This document shows positions 1 through 8,345 of a stretch of 19,451 nt of DNA, piece by piece; position 1 is the first letter of the stretch; every line of letters starts with the position of its first letter. Under the pieces are notes generated by a model. That model ran no database searches and was not told the origin of the DNA. It saw only the letters and a program-made list of their open reading frames with translations. The translations under genes were made by a program, and so were the position numbers. Source of the stretch: Zelonia costaricensis (taxonomy: Eukaryota; Euglenozoa; Kinetoplastea; Trypanosomatida; Trypanosomatidae); NCBI GenBank assembly GCA_030849075.1, contig JASAOO010003134.1, positions 4,845 to 24,295 of the forward strand, read 5' to 3'.

Positions 1-72
1 GACTCTCTGGTGACGTGCACAGTGAGGCGAGCGGGCTTGACGAGTGGAACGTCCGTCACTCCCGCCCCGACA

Positions 73-100
73 AGGTCACGCGTCATGCGCTGCGTGACCT
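73..100. repeat. Perfect 9-bp inverted repeat (hairpin)
   Basis: The arm aggtcacgc (73-81) is matched by gcgtgacct (92-100) across a 10-nt loop. It lies inside the decayed frame at the left edge and is one of several short perfect hairpins there. Confidence 0.8.
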
Positions 101-335
101 GCGCCGCACGGTCGAACACCCCGTCCTGCCGATACGTCCCGCAGAAAGTTGCGTCCTCCGCGTACAGCGAGAAAGGCTGTTGCGGGGCGCCACATTCTTC
201 ATACACGTAGGGGTGGCCCGCCACGCTGCGTACTCCTGCAGAGTCTTGGAGTTGAGGTCTGCCAGAATGCGCTGGTTGTGCACAGGAGCCGGTAGGGTGT
301 CCATGTGTTCAAGCGCGTCGGTCGCCTCCAAGCCC

Positions 336-357
336 ATTTTCTCATACATGAGAAAAT
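336..357. repeat. Perfect 10-bp inverted repeat at the frame change of the pseudogene
   Basis: The arm attttctcat (336-345) and the arm atgagaaaat (348-357) pair exactly around a 2-nt loop. The stop codon ending the first frame (342-344) and the point where the second frame takes over (about 346) both fall inside this hairpin. The structure is therefore positionally linked to the frame break. Confidence 0.85.
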
Positions 358-495
358 AGTGAAAAGGCAGTACTTTTTCTGCCGGGGAGGAGGGCGAGGA
401 CGGCGATGAGGTTCCGCATCTCCGCGGCCTGTATGGTGGGGTCCGTGAGGACCGACAGGATCATCGTCTGGTCTGTTGTTAAGATACCAGCTCTC

Positions 496-592
496 GCTCG
501 AGACTTGTAAGTCTCGAGCCATTTGTCCGACGACTGAGAGTCGTCCCAGCGGGCGGCGGTGTGGACCGCCTCCCGATACTCCTTAAAGGAGT
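496..592. repeat. Cluster of four tandem perfect hairpins
   Basis: Four short perfect inverted repeats follow one another. At 496-519 there are 11-bp arms (gctcgagactt / aagtctcgagc) with a 2-nt loop. At 529-545 there are 7-bp arms (gacgact / agtcgtc) with a 3-nt loop. At 555-570 there are 6-bp arms (ggcggt / accgcc) with a 4-nt loop. At 578-592 there are 7-bp arms (actcctt / aaggagt) around one base. A self-complementary ccccgggg follows at 606-613. They lie inside the decayed frame, just downstream in the sense direction of its internal TAA (618-620). Confidence 0.8.
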
Positions 593-779
593 TGTACGCC
601 GTATTCCCCGGGGTCCGTTATTCGCTAGTTTGTTCCACCTGTTGGCGCATCGCCTTCGCGATGTTGTCGTCTGGGGCGGCGTTGGCTTTGTTGTGCCTGT
701 TGGCCGCGTCCATGGCTTTTGTGGCCGTGTCGACAAACTGCCTCGTCAACTCCTCCAAGGTGGGGGTACGGTCGGTCAT

Positions 780-1163
780 TGTAGGAGCGAGCGCGCGTGT
801 GGTGTGACGAGTGAGGTTGAGAGGGAAGTGAGCTCAAAAGAGAAACCGCGAGAAGCTGGAGTGGAGGCTTCGATCTATTTAATGTTGGAGGATAGGGAGG
901 GTGAAGAGAGGCGGGGCAAGTGGAGTTCCAAGGGCAGTAGCAAGATGAGGGTTCATTGGCGTCAGCGTACGATGGGGGGGGGGGGGGGCGATTCGTGGGG
1001 GACTACAGTTGTCTGCGAGGGTCCATTCGGAGGGCGCTTCCCGCTCCTCAAACCCTGCCATTCACTTCCGCATGTTCTTTGTTACCATGGACAACCGATT
1101 GGTGGATCTTGACGTCTGTGTTAGTGTGAGCCCAAGTGTGTGTGTGTGTGTGTATGTGTGCCA
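780..1163. other. Spacer between ICP and the left-end pseudogene
   Basis: No gene is seen here. It holds a (TG)n microsatellite (1136-1153) just past the ICP stop and a run of 15 G (974-988; C on the sense strand). On the sense strand it would hold the ICP 3' UTR and any trans-splice signal of the gene that has decayed. Confidence 0.6.
974..988. repeat. Poly-G run (G15)
   Basis: Fifteen consecutive G on the plus strand, which is C15 on the transcribed sense strand. This fits the pyrimidine-rich spacers between trypanosomatid genes. Its length is prone to sequencing and assembly error. Confidence 0.85.
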
Positions 1164-1505
1164 CTAGGCAGCATTCAGCGTCACCGTGAAGGTCTGGTTG
1201 TCCGGCTTGGGGCCTTCGAAGGGGCGGCCGTACACAAGCGCCACGGTGTGCTGGCCGGGGTGCTGGGGAGTAACGCTGATCTTGTACGTGCCGCCACGAC
1301 CGACCACCCCAGCCGGGGCGGGCCTCTGCTTGTACTTGATAGCCACCTTCAGGTGCTTGTCGCTCAGCGACTCTTGGCCCTCGAAGCCAACCCGCATCCA
1401 GCCGCTGCCGGTGGTCGGGTTGCCGCTGAGGTGAATCTCGATCGCAGTGCCAACCTGCGCGTCCACCACGGTGTTGTTGTCCTTGACGGTGAGCGGCGCG
1501 GGCAT
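1164..1505 (-). CDS. ICP: Chagasin-family inhibitor of cysteine peptidases (ICP, MEROPS I42)
   Basis: This 113-aa protein is the usual size of a chagasin-family inhibitor. Members are tight-binding reversible inhibitors of papain-like (clan CA, C1) cysteine peptidases, with an immunoglobulin-like beta fold that presents three loops to the active-site cleft. All three loops are visible: NPTTGSGW (residues 29-36, BC loop), GRGG (69-72, DE loop) and YGRPFEG (92-98, FG loop). The FG loop has Phe where chagasin has Trp, a substitution I understand the family tolerates. No signal peptide is apparent, so a cytosolic or vesicular site is likely. The start is the first Met giving family length. The frame stays open far upstream, but that part is low-complexity and looks like translated UTR. 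From memory, L. major ICP lies on chromosome 24, which may help place this block; this is unchecked. Confidence 0.92.
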   Translation of the reverse strand: MPAPLTVKDNNTVVDAQVGTAIEIHLSGNPTTGSGWMRVGFEGQESLSDKHLKVAIKYKQRPAPAGVVGRGGTYKISVTPQHPGQHTVALVYGRPFEGPKPDNQTFTVTLNAA

Positions 1506-1653
1506 CTTCGAGAGTGGCGGTGTGGTGCGAGAGACCCAGTTTGTGTTGCTTATGCGTGAGCGATGGGGTGTGGTGGAGCAGCGGTGGATGCTGCTGACAG
1601 GGTAGGCTGAGGGAGACACTGAGTGAGGCGAGCGGAGAGAGTAGAATGGAGAG

Positions 1654-1655
1654 CT
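1654..1655 (-). promoter_or_regulatory. Candidate spliced-leader acceptor AG for ICP
   Basis: On the sense strand a C-rich tract (about 1687-1706) is followed by cacgcAG with no obvious nearer strong tract. This would give a 5' UTR of about 148 nt. Other AGs lie closer to the start codon, so the choice is tentative. Confidence 0.3.
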
Positions 1656-3078
1656 GCGTGGTGTTGGGTGGCGTGGCGTGGCGTGGCGGTGGGGGGGGGA
1701 GGGTGGAGTTGGTGCGCTTGGTGTGGCAGAGAAGGGGCGGTTGAAGAGTGCATCAGGGAGTGAGGAAGGGGGCACATTTATCGTACGAGAACAGGTTGCA
1801 CAGTGCGAGGAGGGGGGTTGGGGATGGAGTGGAAGAGGGACATACGCCCTGACTTTGTGTTTGCGGTGTGGCTGAGCTCTCCTCGTATAAGCAGCGCAGC
1901 GCAGCATCGTCGCACCAAGGCGGGGCGTGGGAGGGCGTGAGAAGATCAGATGAGGTGACTTGCTTGCATCTCGCTTGCTCTTTCTCACTCGCACATGCCT
2001 CCCTCCCTGGACAGTTATTCTCAGACAAGGTCCACCGTTGCACCTCTGTGTGTGCGGCACTTCGTGTTGCGGTTGTCGGGGGCTCTTGACGGCTGCCCTC
2101 GAGTGAGGGCCGCCACAGCGCGGGGAGAACAGGAGGCGGGGTAGCGGGTAGTGCGCGTAGGGGCAGTGCGTTGGCGGAGGTGAAGACACACACACACACC
2201 ACCCTGCACAGGACAAGGTTGAGGTAGAGGGAGCGGGAATAAATTGGGAGAAGAGGAGGAGGAGAAGGGGAGCGGCACCGCGAGGGTGATGCACATGACG
2301 CGGAGTTGAAACCGAGTGGGGCGGAGGAAGGAGGGGGACGGGGGGAGGGGCACGGGGGGGGGGGCGTAAAGGCGGCGGTGGGTGCAGGAGGTGCGAAGGA
2401 GGAGAGACAGAACAGGAGGCGCTAACCAAGTGATGCACGGAAGGGGAGGTGGGAAACGAGGGTACATAACGGAACAGATGACAGAAACCCGCAGCAGAAG
2501 CACACACAAATACGTATACACACGTGCGCCGGATCTTGCAAGTGAAGATACTAAAGAGAGAGCTGGAGAGTAGCAGTACACGTGAAGAGCGCACCGCATA
2601 CACGATGGAAGGTTCTGCCTCCTCCGCACGTCGGGGCGACGGCCCCTTGCTTCACCCGCGCCTTCTGTGCCTGTCTGCGTATCGGACACACGCGGAGGTG
2701 GGCGTGAGGGAGATGGGCGGACAGCGGAGGAATGGGAGCTGCGCGACGGAGAGGGGATGGACAAGAGAGGAGGGAGGCTGAAGATGAAGGAGAAGCGAAC
2801 GTCACACACACACGCACAAACACACATGCGTATTGGTGTACACAAAGGCAGGCTGGAGAAAAGAAAAGCGAAATCACAAGAGCCGAGCAGAAGGCGCACG
2901 CAAGATCGGCTGGTGCGTGTCGAGAAGGAGCCCTGAGGGAGTGGGGAGGGGGAAGCGGGGGGAGGGGGAGGGGAGCGACGAAGAAGGATGTGCGACCACT
3001 GCGCCTCGAGAAGAAAACCCAAGAAGAGAAGAGCCGACATCCACGGCGGCGAAACGCGAGTGCGACGGACCAGGGCTA

Positions 3079-3093
3079 CCCCCCCCCCCCCCC
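3079..3093. repeat. Poly-C run (C15)
   Basis: Fifteen C on the plus strand, hence G15 on the sense strand, about 215 nt past the FATP stop codon and so in its likely 3' UTR. This is the opposite polarity to most homopolymer runs in the window. Confidence 0.85.
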
Positions 3094-3273
3094 GACCGCA
3101 GCGCTCACTTCCCCACCGTGACAGCCGCACGAAAAGAGAAAAGAGGTGAGCCGAGGAAACGCGATATGAAGAGGGATCGAGACGAAGCACTCCACAAAGC
3201 AGCTATGCACAGGTAAAGGGGCATCAACTCCTCCGCTGCTAGGGCAGCTTGACGGGAGCAACAAGACAGCCAT

Positions 3274-3292
3274 CACACACACACACACACAC
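3274..3292. repeat. (CA)n microsatellite
   Basis: An uninterrupted CA dinucleotide tract just downstream of the FATP stop codon, in the likely 3' UTR. Confidence 0.85.
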
Positions 3293-3308
3293 GCACACAC
3301 GCACAAAC

Positions 3309-6300
3309 TCACCAGCCACACTTGTCGAGCTGCTCGCCGAGCACCCCACGCGTGGCTGGGGTGAGGGGAATGTAGCCGGCGGGGCGGGCCCCGGCCGCCG
3401 CCACCGACGCCGAAGGCAGCGCCAGCTCCTTGAAGGCAGCGGGGTTCGTCACGAGCACATACACGCGCGTGTACGGCGTCGCCACGGCACTTTCAGCCTC
3501 GCCGTCGCCGCACATATCGCTCGAAGCACTCTGGCCCCACGCCCCAGCCGGGATGTCGGCGCACACGGCAGAGCTGCCGTCGAACTCGTAGCCCTGCTTC
3601 ATCAGCGTGCCCTTCTTGTACTTGAAGGTTGACGTCTGCGTGGCATCCTCGCTCACGGCGTGTTTGTTCGCTGGCCGCGCCTCCGCCGCCGCCGCACAGC
3701 CAGCGCTGCTACTGCCGCTGTCGGTCATCCCCTCTGCGGCTGTCGCGCGCTCTGCCTCCTCGTCCTCGTCCGCGACGGGGTCCTGCATGCGCACCAGCAC
3801 AGGGATCGCGTACGCTGGCAGCCCCGCCCGGCTCGCCGTTCCATCGCCGTTGCGCTTCGTCATGCCGCTCAGGAAGCTGTACAACTCGTCCTGCAGGAAG
3901 CGGCGCTCCTCGGCGAGAGTGAGGCGAAGGGGCTGCTGGAGTGGGGCGAGGAGCGACGTAGAGGAGGCGGAGGGCGACGGCGCTGCGCCGGGGCCGCGCA
4001 CCTTCTCGTTGCGTGCCGCGCCGCCCTCGGCGTCTTGTGCCGCTCTAGAGGTTGCCGACTTGACGTGCCGCGGCTGGAGGCTCAGCATCGCCATGCCTGC
4101 CCGGCCCTCCCGCCCCGGCAGCTGCACGCCGTACACCACCGCCTCCTGCACCCCGACCTCCACCGCGTGAATCGAGTTGATCGCGTTCGAAACCTCGAGC
4201 GTGCTGACGTTCTCGCCCTTCCAGCGGAACGTGTCGCCGACGCGGTCAACGAAGGTGCAGAAGCCGTAGCGGTCCATGCGGATGAGGTCGCCGGATAGGA
4301 AGTAGCAGTCGTTGCGGTACGGCCAGAGCACCCGCCGGATCACCTTGCTCTCCCGCGCCGCACGGTCCTCCTCGCCATCGCCAGCGCCGCTCGACTTGGC
4401 CGCCACCGCTGCTGCACGGCTTGCCTTGTGGTAGCCATCAAACCGGCGCAGAGCGAACATGTCAAAGCCCTCGATGACCTCGCCGACCACCTCGCCGGCA
4501 TCGCCGACGGCGCAGTGGGCGCAGTAGCCCGTCTCGGGGTCGCGGTACACCTGCTGCGTGGCCTCGTCGAACTTGAGCACGCGGAACGGGAAGATCGGGA
4601 AGTACTGCATGCTCAGCCATTGGATGGGCCACGGTAAGCGCGGGATGTGGCCCACGATGCCGGGCATGCCGTACAGATTCAGCAGGAAGATGTTGCCCTC
4701 GGTGGAGCTGTAGAACTCAACGGGGTGGGCGATGTTCAGCCGGCGCATGCACTCGACCCAAATATCCTGACGGAGGCCGTTGCCGAAGGCGTAGGGCACC
4801 CGCCACGTTGTGCGGTTCAGCGCCATCAACGCCTCCAGCTCCGTCTCTGTCCCGCTGCCGCCGGCAGTCGCGGCGTTGCTCGTCTCGCTGATGGCGCGCA
4901 CAGGTGGGTGGGCCCGCTCGCACAAGACGGCGTACCGGAGAATTTCGCCGATGTATTGCACCACCGTCACGTGGTACCGCTGGAGGTCTTTGCGGAACTG
5001 CGACGCGCTGAACTTGGAGCGCAAGATCATCCGCACCGTGGGCACCGTCGCGGCCAGCCGCGTTGCACGGGGGGCGCAGCGGCGCACTTGCGCCCAGGCG
5101 TGCTGCTGCTCCTCCAGGGCGTGCAGCAGGTGGCCGAGGCAGAAGACGCTGCCGACGGTGTGGTACATGGGCAGGCAGTTGTACAGCGTCACAAGCCGGC
5201 GCTCGCCCTCGATCGCGGCCATCTGGGCCGGCGTGTACCGCCGCCGCTCCACGAAGGCCGTGAGGTAGTACTCCAGCCCGAGCAGCGACGCGAAGAAGCG
5301 CAGCCACCACAGGCAGACGTGAAAGATGGCCATGAAGGTGGCCTCGACCGTGTTGCGCTTGCGCCGCGTGTGGTCGAGTGAGTCGATGCCGAAGACATCG
5401 GGCACGCGTGGGCAGCAGACCCGCTCCCCAGTGCCCCCCTGCCCGCCTCCACTTCTCACCTTCGAGGGCGCACCCGCCCCCGCCGCCGCACCAGCGGCGT
5501 CCACCCGGCCCGGGTGCGCGGCGACGTACGCGACCTCGTCCATCTGCTGCACCACCGTCTCCGCGATCTTATCGCGGTAGTAGAGCACGCGCGAGAGGAA
5601 CCCGGTCGCGAAGAAGCGCAGGTGGCTGAAGCGGGCCGCCTTGGGCAGACCCGTCGTGCCAGACGTGTAGATGAACAGGATCGGCTGGGTGTGGTGAAAG
5701 CGGCGCAGGAGCCGAGACAGAATAGAGGCCAGCTTCGTCGCGTACTGCCGCAGCTGCTGCCGGCCCTTCACGGACTGCGCGGCGGTCACTCGCGGCGCCG
5801 CTGCCGCTGCCGCTGCTCCCTGTCGTGGCGCAGCGCCGCCGCTCGCGGACGCTCTACCGGGCTGACGCAGGGACAGCAGCGTCGTCCACGCGGCCGGTGG
5901 TCGGGCGAGGATGGCGCGCACGAGGAACCGCGTAGCTGGGCTGCTGACCAGGTACGTGTGCCGCATTGACTCGACCGTGGACGACGGCGTGGCCTGCGCG
6001 CGGATGTAGAAGGAGCTCACCACCGCGTGCAAGTCCAGCGGAGGGGTCGCGGGCCGCAGCGCCGCCTCGTGCGCGTCTGCCGGCGTCGTGGCCTTCCACG
6101 CTGCGGCCTCCCCGTACGCGGTGGAGTTGAAGACGCGCAGTTGTGACGCCATCTCACTTGTCATGGCGGTGGGCATGGGCTGCCCGGCGGCGTCGGTGCT
6201 GCGCCAGAGGTAGATACGCTTCACGGTGGGCGGCACGTGCAGCTCGAGCGCTGCCGCTTTGGGTGCGCCATCGGCCCTGCCCTCCGCCTCCGTCTCGGTC

Positions 6301-7370
6301 TCGCCCGAATCCTCCCGGGCGCAGAAGAGCAGCGGCACGTGCGCGGCATCCAGCACGAGCATCACGCTGCCCGAGCACTCGACCGCGTGGTACAACATCG
6401 CGTTGCTGGCAAGGTTGGTGTTGAGCAGCGCGGTGCGGCAGGGCCGGTACGTGCCGCGCTCCGCCTTGGGCTGCTGCTCGCTGTTCGAGTTGCGGTAGAG
6501 CACGTCGAGAAAGGTATGCAGCGGGCCGCTACGCGCCGCCGCCATCCAGAGCGCGTTGTACTCGACCGAGTTGGGCAGCATCAGGGCGACGCAGTCCGCC
6601 TCCGTCATGCACGGTGCTTGCCGACTCGAGTGCTGGTGCTGCGCTACGACGCAACCGCCCTCCACCTCCTCAGCTGCACTGGTTCTGGCGAAGCGGTACG
6701 CGCGCTGCCGGTCCTGGCCCTCGTGGATCCACAGGAGGTCCCACGCGATCGCCTCGCTCAGCAGCGTCGTCAGCACAACGAAGTCGCGGTACGTGATGGC
6801 GACGGGGTGACCAGCTGCCACGACACTCGCGTACGTCGTGTCGCTCTCTGCCAGCTGGAAGACAATGCTCTCTTCACTCGCGTGGGCCTTGGCGCGGATT
6901 TCGACCGCGTCGGTGTGGCCCTGCGACGCCTGCGCCCGGCGCTGCTCGCGCACCAGAATGTCTTGGTGCATGAGGCGACGCAGGAGCCGCACGTCGACGG
7001 CCTCGGCGTGCGTGATGGCCGCGATGGCGTCGAACTTGGCGAGCAGCTCCGCGAGAAAGGCGGCGGGGTCTGTGGCAGCTCTGTCTGCGGCTCGCACGGA
7101 CGCCCCCGTGGCGGCTGCCTGGCCGCTGACGCTCTTTCCCTCACCCTGATCGACGTATACGGGTTCGCTGTCATCCTCAGACACGCGCAGGACGTGGTGC
7201 CGCCACGCGCACTTTGCCTTGTACGCGGCCAGCTTACACGGCACGCAGGCGTGGCGGACCTGGACGGCGCCGAGGAAGAAGCCGAGCTGGAGGTACGCAC
7301 CGATGCTGCGCAGGGCGTACTCGCCACCGAGGTACCACTCGAGCTTACCCTCCGTGCTGACGCTGGACAT
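3309..7370 (-). CDS. FATP-type fatty acid transport protein / very-long-chain acyl-CoA synthetase, extended form
   Basis: This 1,353-aa protein belongs to the adenylate-forming superfamily, FATP/SLC27 branch. These membrane-associated enzymes activate long or very long fatty acids to acyl-CoA through an acyl-AMP and promote uptake. The AMP-binding P-loop is YTSGTTGLPK (568-577). FATP-type signatures follow: EFYSSTEGN (885-893) with a downstream GHIPR, SGDL (1026-1029), DRVGDTFRWKGENVS (1042-1056) and a C-terminal FKYKKGTLMKQGY (1249-1261) carrying the expected lysines. A hydrophobic stretch near residues 11-36 could be a membrane anchor. FATPs are usually about 620-730 aa. Here the P-loop comes some 570 residues in, and Ala/Gly/Ser-rich inserts (about 505-535, 618-650, 985-1008, 1105-1140, 1200-1245) interrupt the conserved blocks. 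The start Met sits directly below a strong polypyrimidine tract and AG. The catalytic motifs look intact, so the enzyme is probably active. Confidence 0.92.
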   Translation of the reverse strand: MSSVSTEGKLEWYLGGEYALRSIGAYLQLGFFLGAVQVRHACVPCKLAAYKAKCAWRHHVLRVSEDDSEPVYVDQGEGKSVSGQAAATGASVRAADRAATDPAAFLAELLAKFDAIAAITHAEAVDVRLLRRLMHQDILVREQRRAQASQGHTDAVEIRAKAHASEESIVFQLAESDTTYASVVAAGHPVAITYRDFVVLTTLLSEAIAWDLLWIHEGQDRQRAYRFARTSAAEEVEGGCVVAQHQHSSRQAPCMTEADCVALMLPNSVEYNALWMAAARSGPLHTFLDVLYRNSNSEQQPKAERGTYRPCRTALLNTNLASNAMLYHAVECSGSVMLVLDAAHVPLLFCAREDSGETETEAEGRADGAPKAAALELHVPPTVKRIYLWRSTDAAGQPMPTAMTSEMASQLRVFNSTAYGEAAAWKATTPADAHEAALRPATPPLDLHAVVSSFYIRAQATPSSTVESMRHTYLVSSPATRFLVRAILARPPAAWTTLLSLRQPGRASASGGAAPRQGAAAAAAAPRVTAAQSVKGRQQLRQYATKLASILSRLLRRFHHTQPILFIYTSGTTGLPKAARFSHLRFFATGFLSRVLYYRDKIAETVVQQMDEVAYVAAHPGRVDAAGAAAGAGAPSKVRSGGGQGGTGERVCCPRVPDVFGIDSLDHTRRKRNTVEATFMAIFHVCLWWLRFFASLLGLEYYLTAFVERRRYTPAQMAAIEGERRLVTLYNCLPMYHTVGSVFCLGHLLHALEEQQHAWAQVRRCAPRATRLAATVPTVRMILRSKFSASQFRKDLQRYHVTVVQYIGEILRYAVLCERAHPPVRAISETSNAATAGGSGTETELEALMALNRTTWRVPYAFGNGLRQDIWVECMRRLNIAHPVEFYSSTEGNIFLLNLYGMPGIVGHIPRLPWPIQWLSMQYFPIFPFRVLKFDEATQQVYRDPETGYCAHCAVGDAGEVVGEVIEGFDMFALRRFDGYHKASRAAAVAAKSSGAGDGEEDRAARESKVIRRVLWPYRNDCYFLSGDLIRMDRYGFCTFVDRVGDTFRWKGENVSTLEVSNAINSIHAVEVGVQEAVVYGVQLPGREGRAGMAMLSLQPRHVKSATSRAAQDAEGGAARNEKVRGPGAAPSPSASSTSLLAPLQQPLRLTLAEERRFLQDELYSFLSGMTKRNGDGTASRAGLPAYAIPVLVRMQDPVADEDEEAERATAAEGMTDSGSSSAGCAAAAEARPANKHAVSEDATQTSTFKYKKGTLMKQGYEFDGSSAVCADIPAGAWGQSASSDMCGDGEAESAVATPYTRVYVLVTNPAAFKELALPSASVAAAGARPAGYIPLTPATRGVLGEQLDKCGW

Positions 7371-7384
7371 GGCTCACACACAAG

Positions 7385-7386
7385 CT
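7385..7386 (-). promoter_or_regulatory. Candidate spliced-leader acceptor AG for the FATP gene
   Basis: On the sense strand a strong T/C tract (about 7505 down to 7453) is followed by about 65 nt of CA-rich sequence with no AG until ctctctcAG at 7386-7385. This would leave a 5' UTR of only about 14 nt before the ATG at 7370. The lack of an intervening AG makes this the best-supported acceptor in the window, though an AG upstream of the tract cannot be excluded. Confidence 0.5.
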
Positions 7387-7452
7387 GAGAGAGTGTGCGT
7401 GTGGGTGTGGGTGTCGGTGTGTGTGTGTGTGGGTGTATGTGCACAGATGCAG

Positions 7453-7505
7453 AAAGGGAGAAGAAGAAGAAAAAAAGGAAACGGAGAAGCGAAGAGAAGA
7501 CAGGC
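7453..7505 (-). promoter_or_regulatory. Polypyrimidine tract upstream of the FATP gene
   Basis: The sense strand reads as an almost pure T/C stretch (with blocks such as cctttttttcttcttcttct). In trypanosomatids such tracts direct trans-splicing of the downstream gene and, by coupling, polyadenylation of the upstream one, here the RNA-binding protein. Confidence 0.6.
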
Positions 7506-8279
7506 GGCCGCCTTTTCCTTTTGTTTTGTGTTTTGATGGTCGAAGGTGATGTGTGCTCGTGTGTGTGTGTACGAGTGTGTGTGTGTGTGTGTGCGAGTGA
7601 CTGCGCGGTTGCCGTGGCACGCTCTTGTCCTCCACGTGGTCCGTGTGCTGGAGGAGAGGGAGGGGGTCGGTGTTGGCGCTGCCAGCAGGCGGCGCGTGAG
7701 ACGAGGTACAGCTCGAATGCGGGCCTTCGCTATTGCAGGAGGAGGGTGCACGGGATTGGGCTTCGGTGCAATGGCGATGCGATGGGTGAGACGGAGCAGG
7801 ACGTGTGTGTTCACCTGTGTCGGAGAGGAAAGGAAGGGAGTGAAGGGGGAGAAGTGGAAGAGTAAGCACGTGCTTGATGGACCAGCCTGGAGCTGCATGA
7901 AGCCCTCAAGGCGAGGGAGGAGTGGGTGGGGAAGAGAAGGAGTTGGCTTTGCGCGAGGACACACACGCACACACAAACACGAAGTGCACCGCTCCGCCCG
8001 CAGCTCGTGCTGCTCCCCGTCCGAAGTTGCAGCTCCTCCAATGGTCGCCTAACTGCATTTGGGTGGCTAGATGGAGCAGGTGGATGCGCGGCTTCTCTGA
8101 GAAAAACGGGCGCGCTGACACTCCACCAGCCGCACCGCGCGCATCCCTCCACATGTGAGGACATACGCGCCCAGACGCATCGCCTCCCCCACCATCTCCT
8201 TGATCCATTCGCCGTGAGCCTTGTCCTTCTGCCATCTTCGTTGCGACTTTTTTCTTCAGTTCTACTTCATTATGAATCG

Positions 8280-8345
8280 CACACACACACACACATACCC
8301 AACAGCATGAAGGCAGTTTCTGTCACACACACACACACACACACA
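8280..8345. repeat. Paired (CA)n microsatellites
   Basis: Two uninterrupted CA tracts (8280-8295 and 8324-8345) separated by about 28 nt, in untranslated spacer. Confidence 0.8.

Larger units (their letters stand above)
1..779 (-). pseudogene. Decayed protein-coding frame, family not recognised; continues past left edge
   Basis: Reading leftward from an ATG at 777-779 gives a protein-like sequence starting MTDRTPTLEELTRQF, with charged helical stretches. An in-frame TAA at 618-620 stops it after 53 codons. The same frame stays open and protein-like (AYNSFKEYREAV, then WLETYKSRARAG) until a TGA at 342-344. Protein-like sequence then moves to another frame from about 346 to 210 (YEKMGLEATDALEHMDTL). 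It returns to the original frame from about 209 to the edge (YVYEECGAPQQPFSLYAEDA). One nonsense codon and two compensating frame changes point to a dead gene. Codon choice is less GC3-biased than in the neighbouring genes (TTG, AGG, ACA, AAA occur). I see no reverse-transcriptase, integrase or recombinase motif in this part. A degenerate mobile element or other foreign insertion is possible but is inference. Sequencing error could explain the shifts, but hardly all three lesions. Confidence 0.6.
1506..3308. other. 1.8-kb spacer: FATP 3' UTR and ICP 5' region
   Basis: No convincing gene is found on either strand. Reading frames here (for example minus 2021-3190) translate to Ser/Pro/Arg-rich low-complexity sequence made from CT- and CA-rich DNA. 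The spacer contains G11 (2354-2364), C15 on the plus strand (3079-3093) and a (CA)n tract (3274-3292). The sense strand is strongly pyrimidine-rich in places, as expected for trans-splicing and polyadenylation signals. Confidence 0.6.

Noticed and set aside
57..66. EF-hand-like loop in the 106-aa protein (residue positions)
   Set aside because: The turn PDGYDLGGFF has Asp and Gly but lacks the 12-residue spacing of acidic ligands needed for calcium binding.
1506..2603. Long N-terminal extension of ICP in the same open frame
   Set aside because: The extension is Pro/Ser/His/Arg-rich low-complexity sequence from CT/CA-rich spacer, and the ICP domain alone is the normal family length.
2021..3190. 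389-codon minus-strand frame
   Set aside because: The translation is Ser/Pro/Leu/Arg repeats from polypyrimidine spacer, with Val/Cys repeats from TG tracts and no domain.
6237..7388. 383-codon open frame on the plus strand
   Set aside because: It is antisense to the FATP gene. GC3-rich genes leave long stop-free antisense frames, and the translation has no family motif. The same applies to plus frames inside 3309-7370 and 14654-18643, including a 440-codon one at 17060-18382.
7374..7976. 200-codon minus-strand frame upstream of FATP
   Set aside because: Dominated by His-Thr repeats from (CA)n and by Ser/Pro from the polypyrimidine tract; it is spacer.
7700..8260. Possible SIDER-type degenerate retroposon in the spacer
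   Set aside because: The region is more complex than the surrounding microsatellites, but I could not recognise a SIDER signature or a poly(A) end by eye, so I do not call it.
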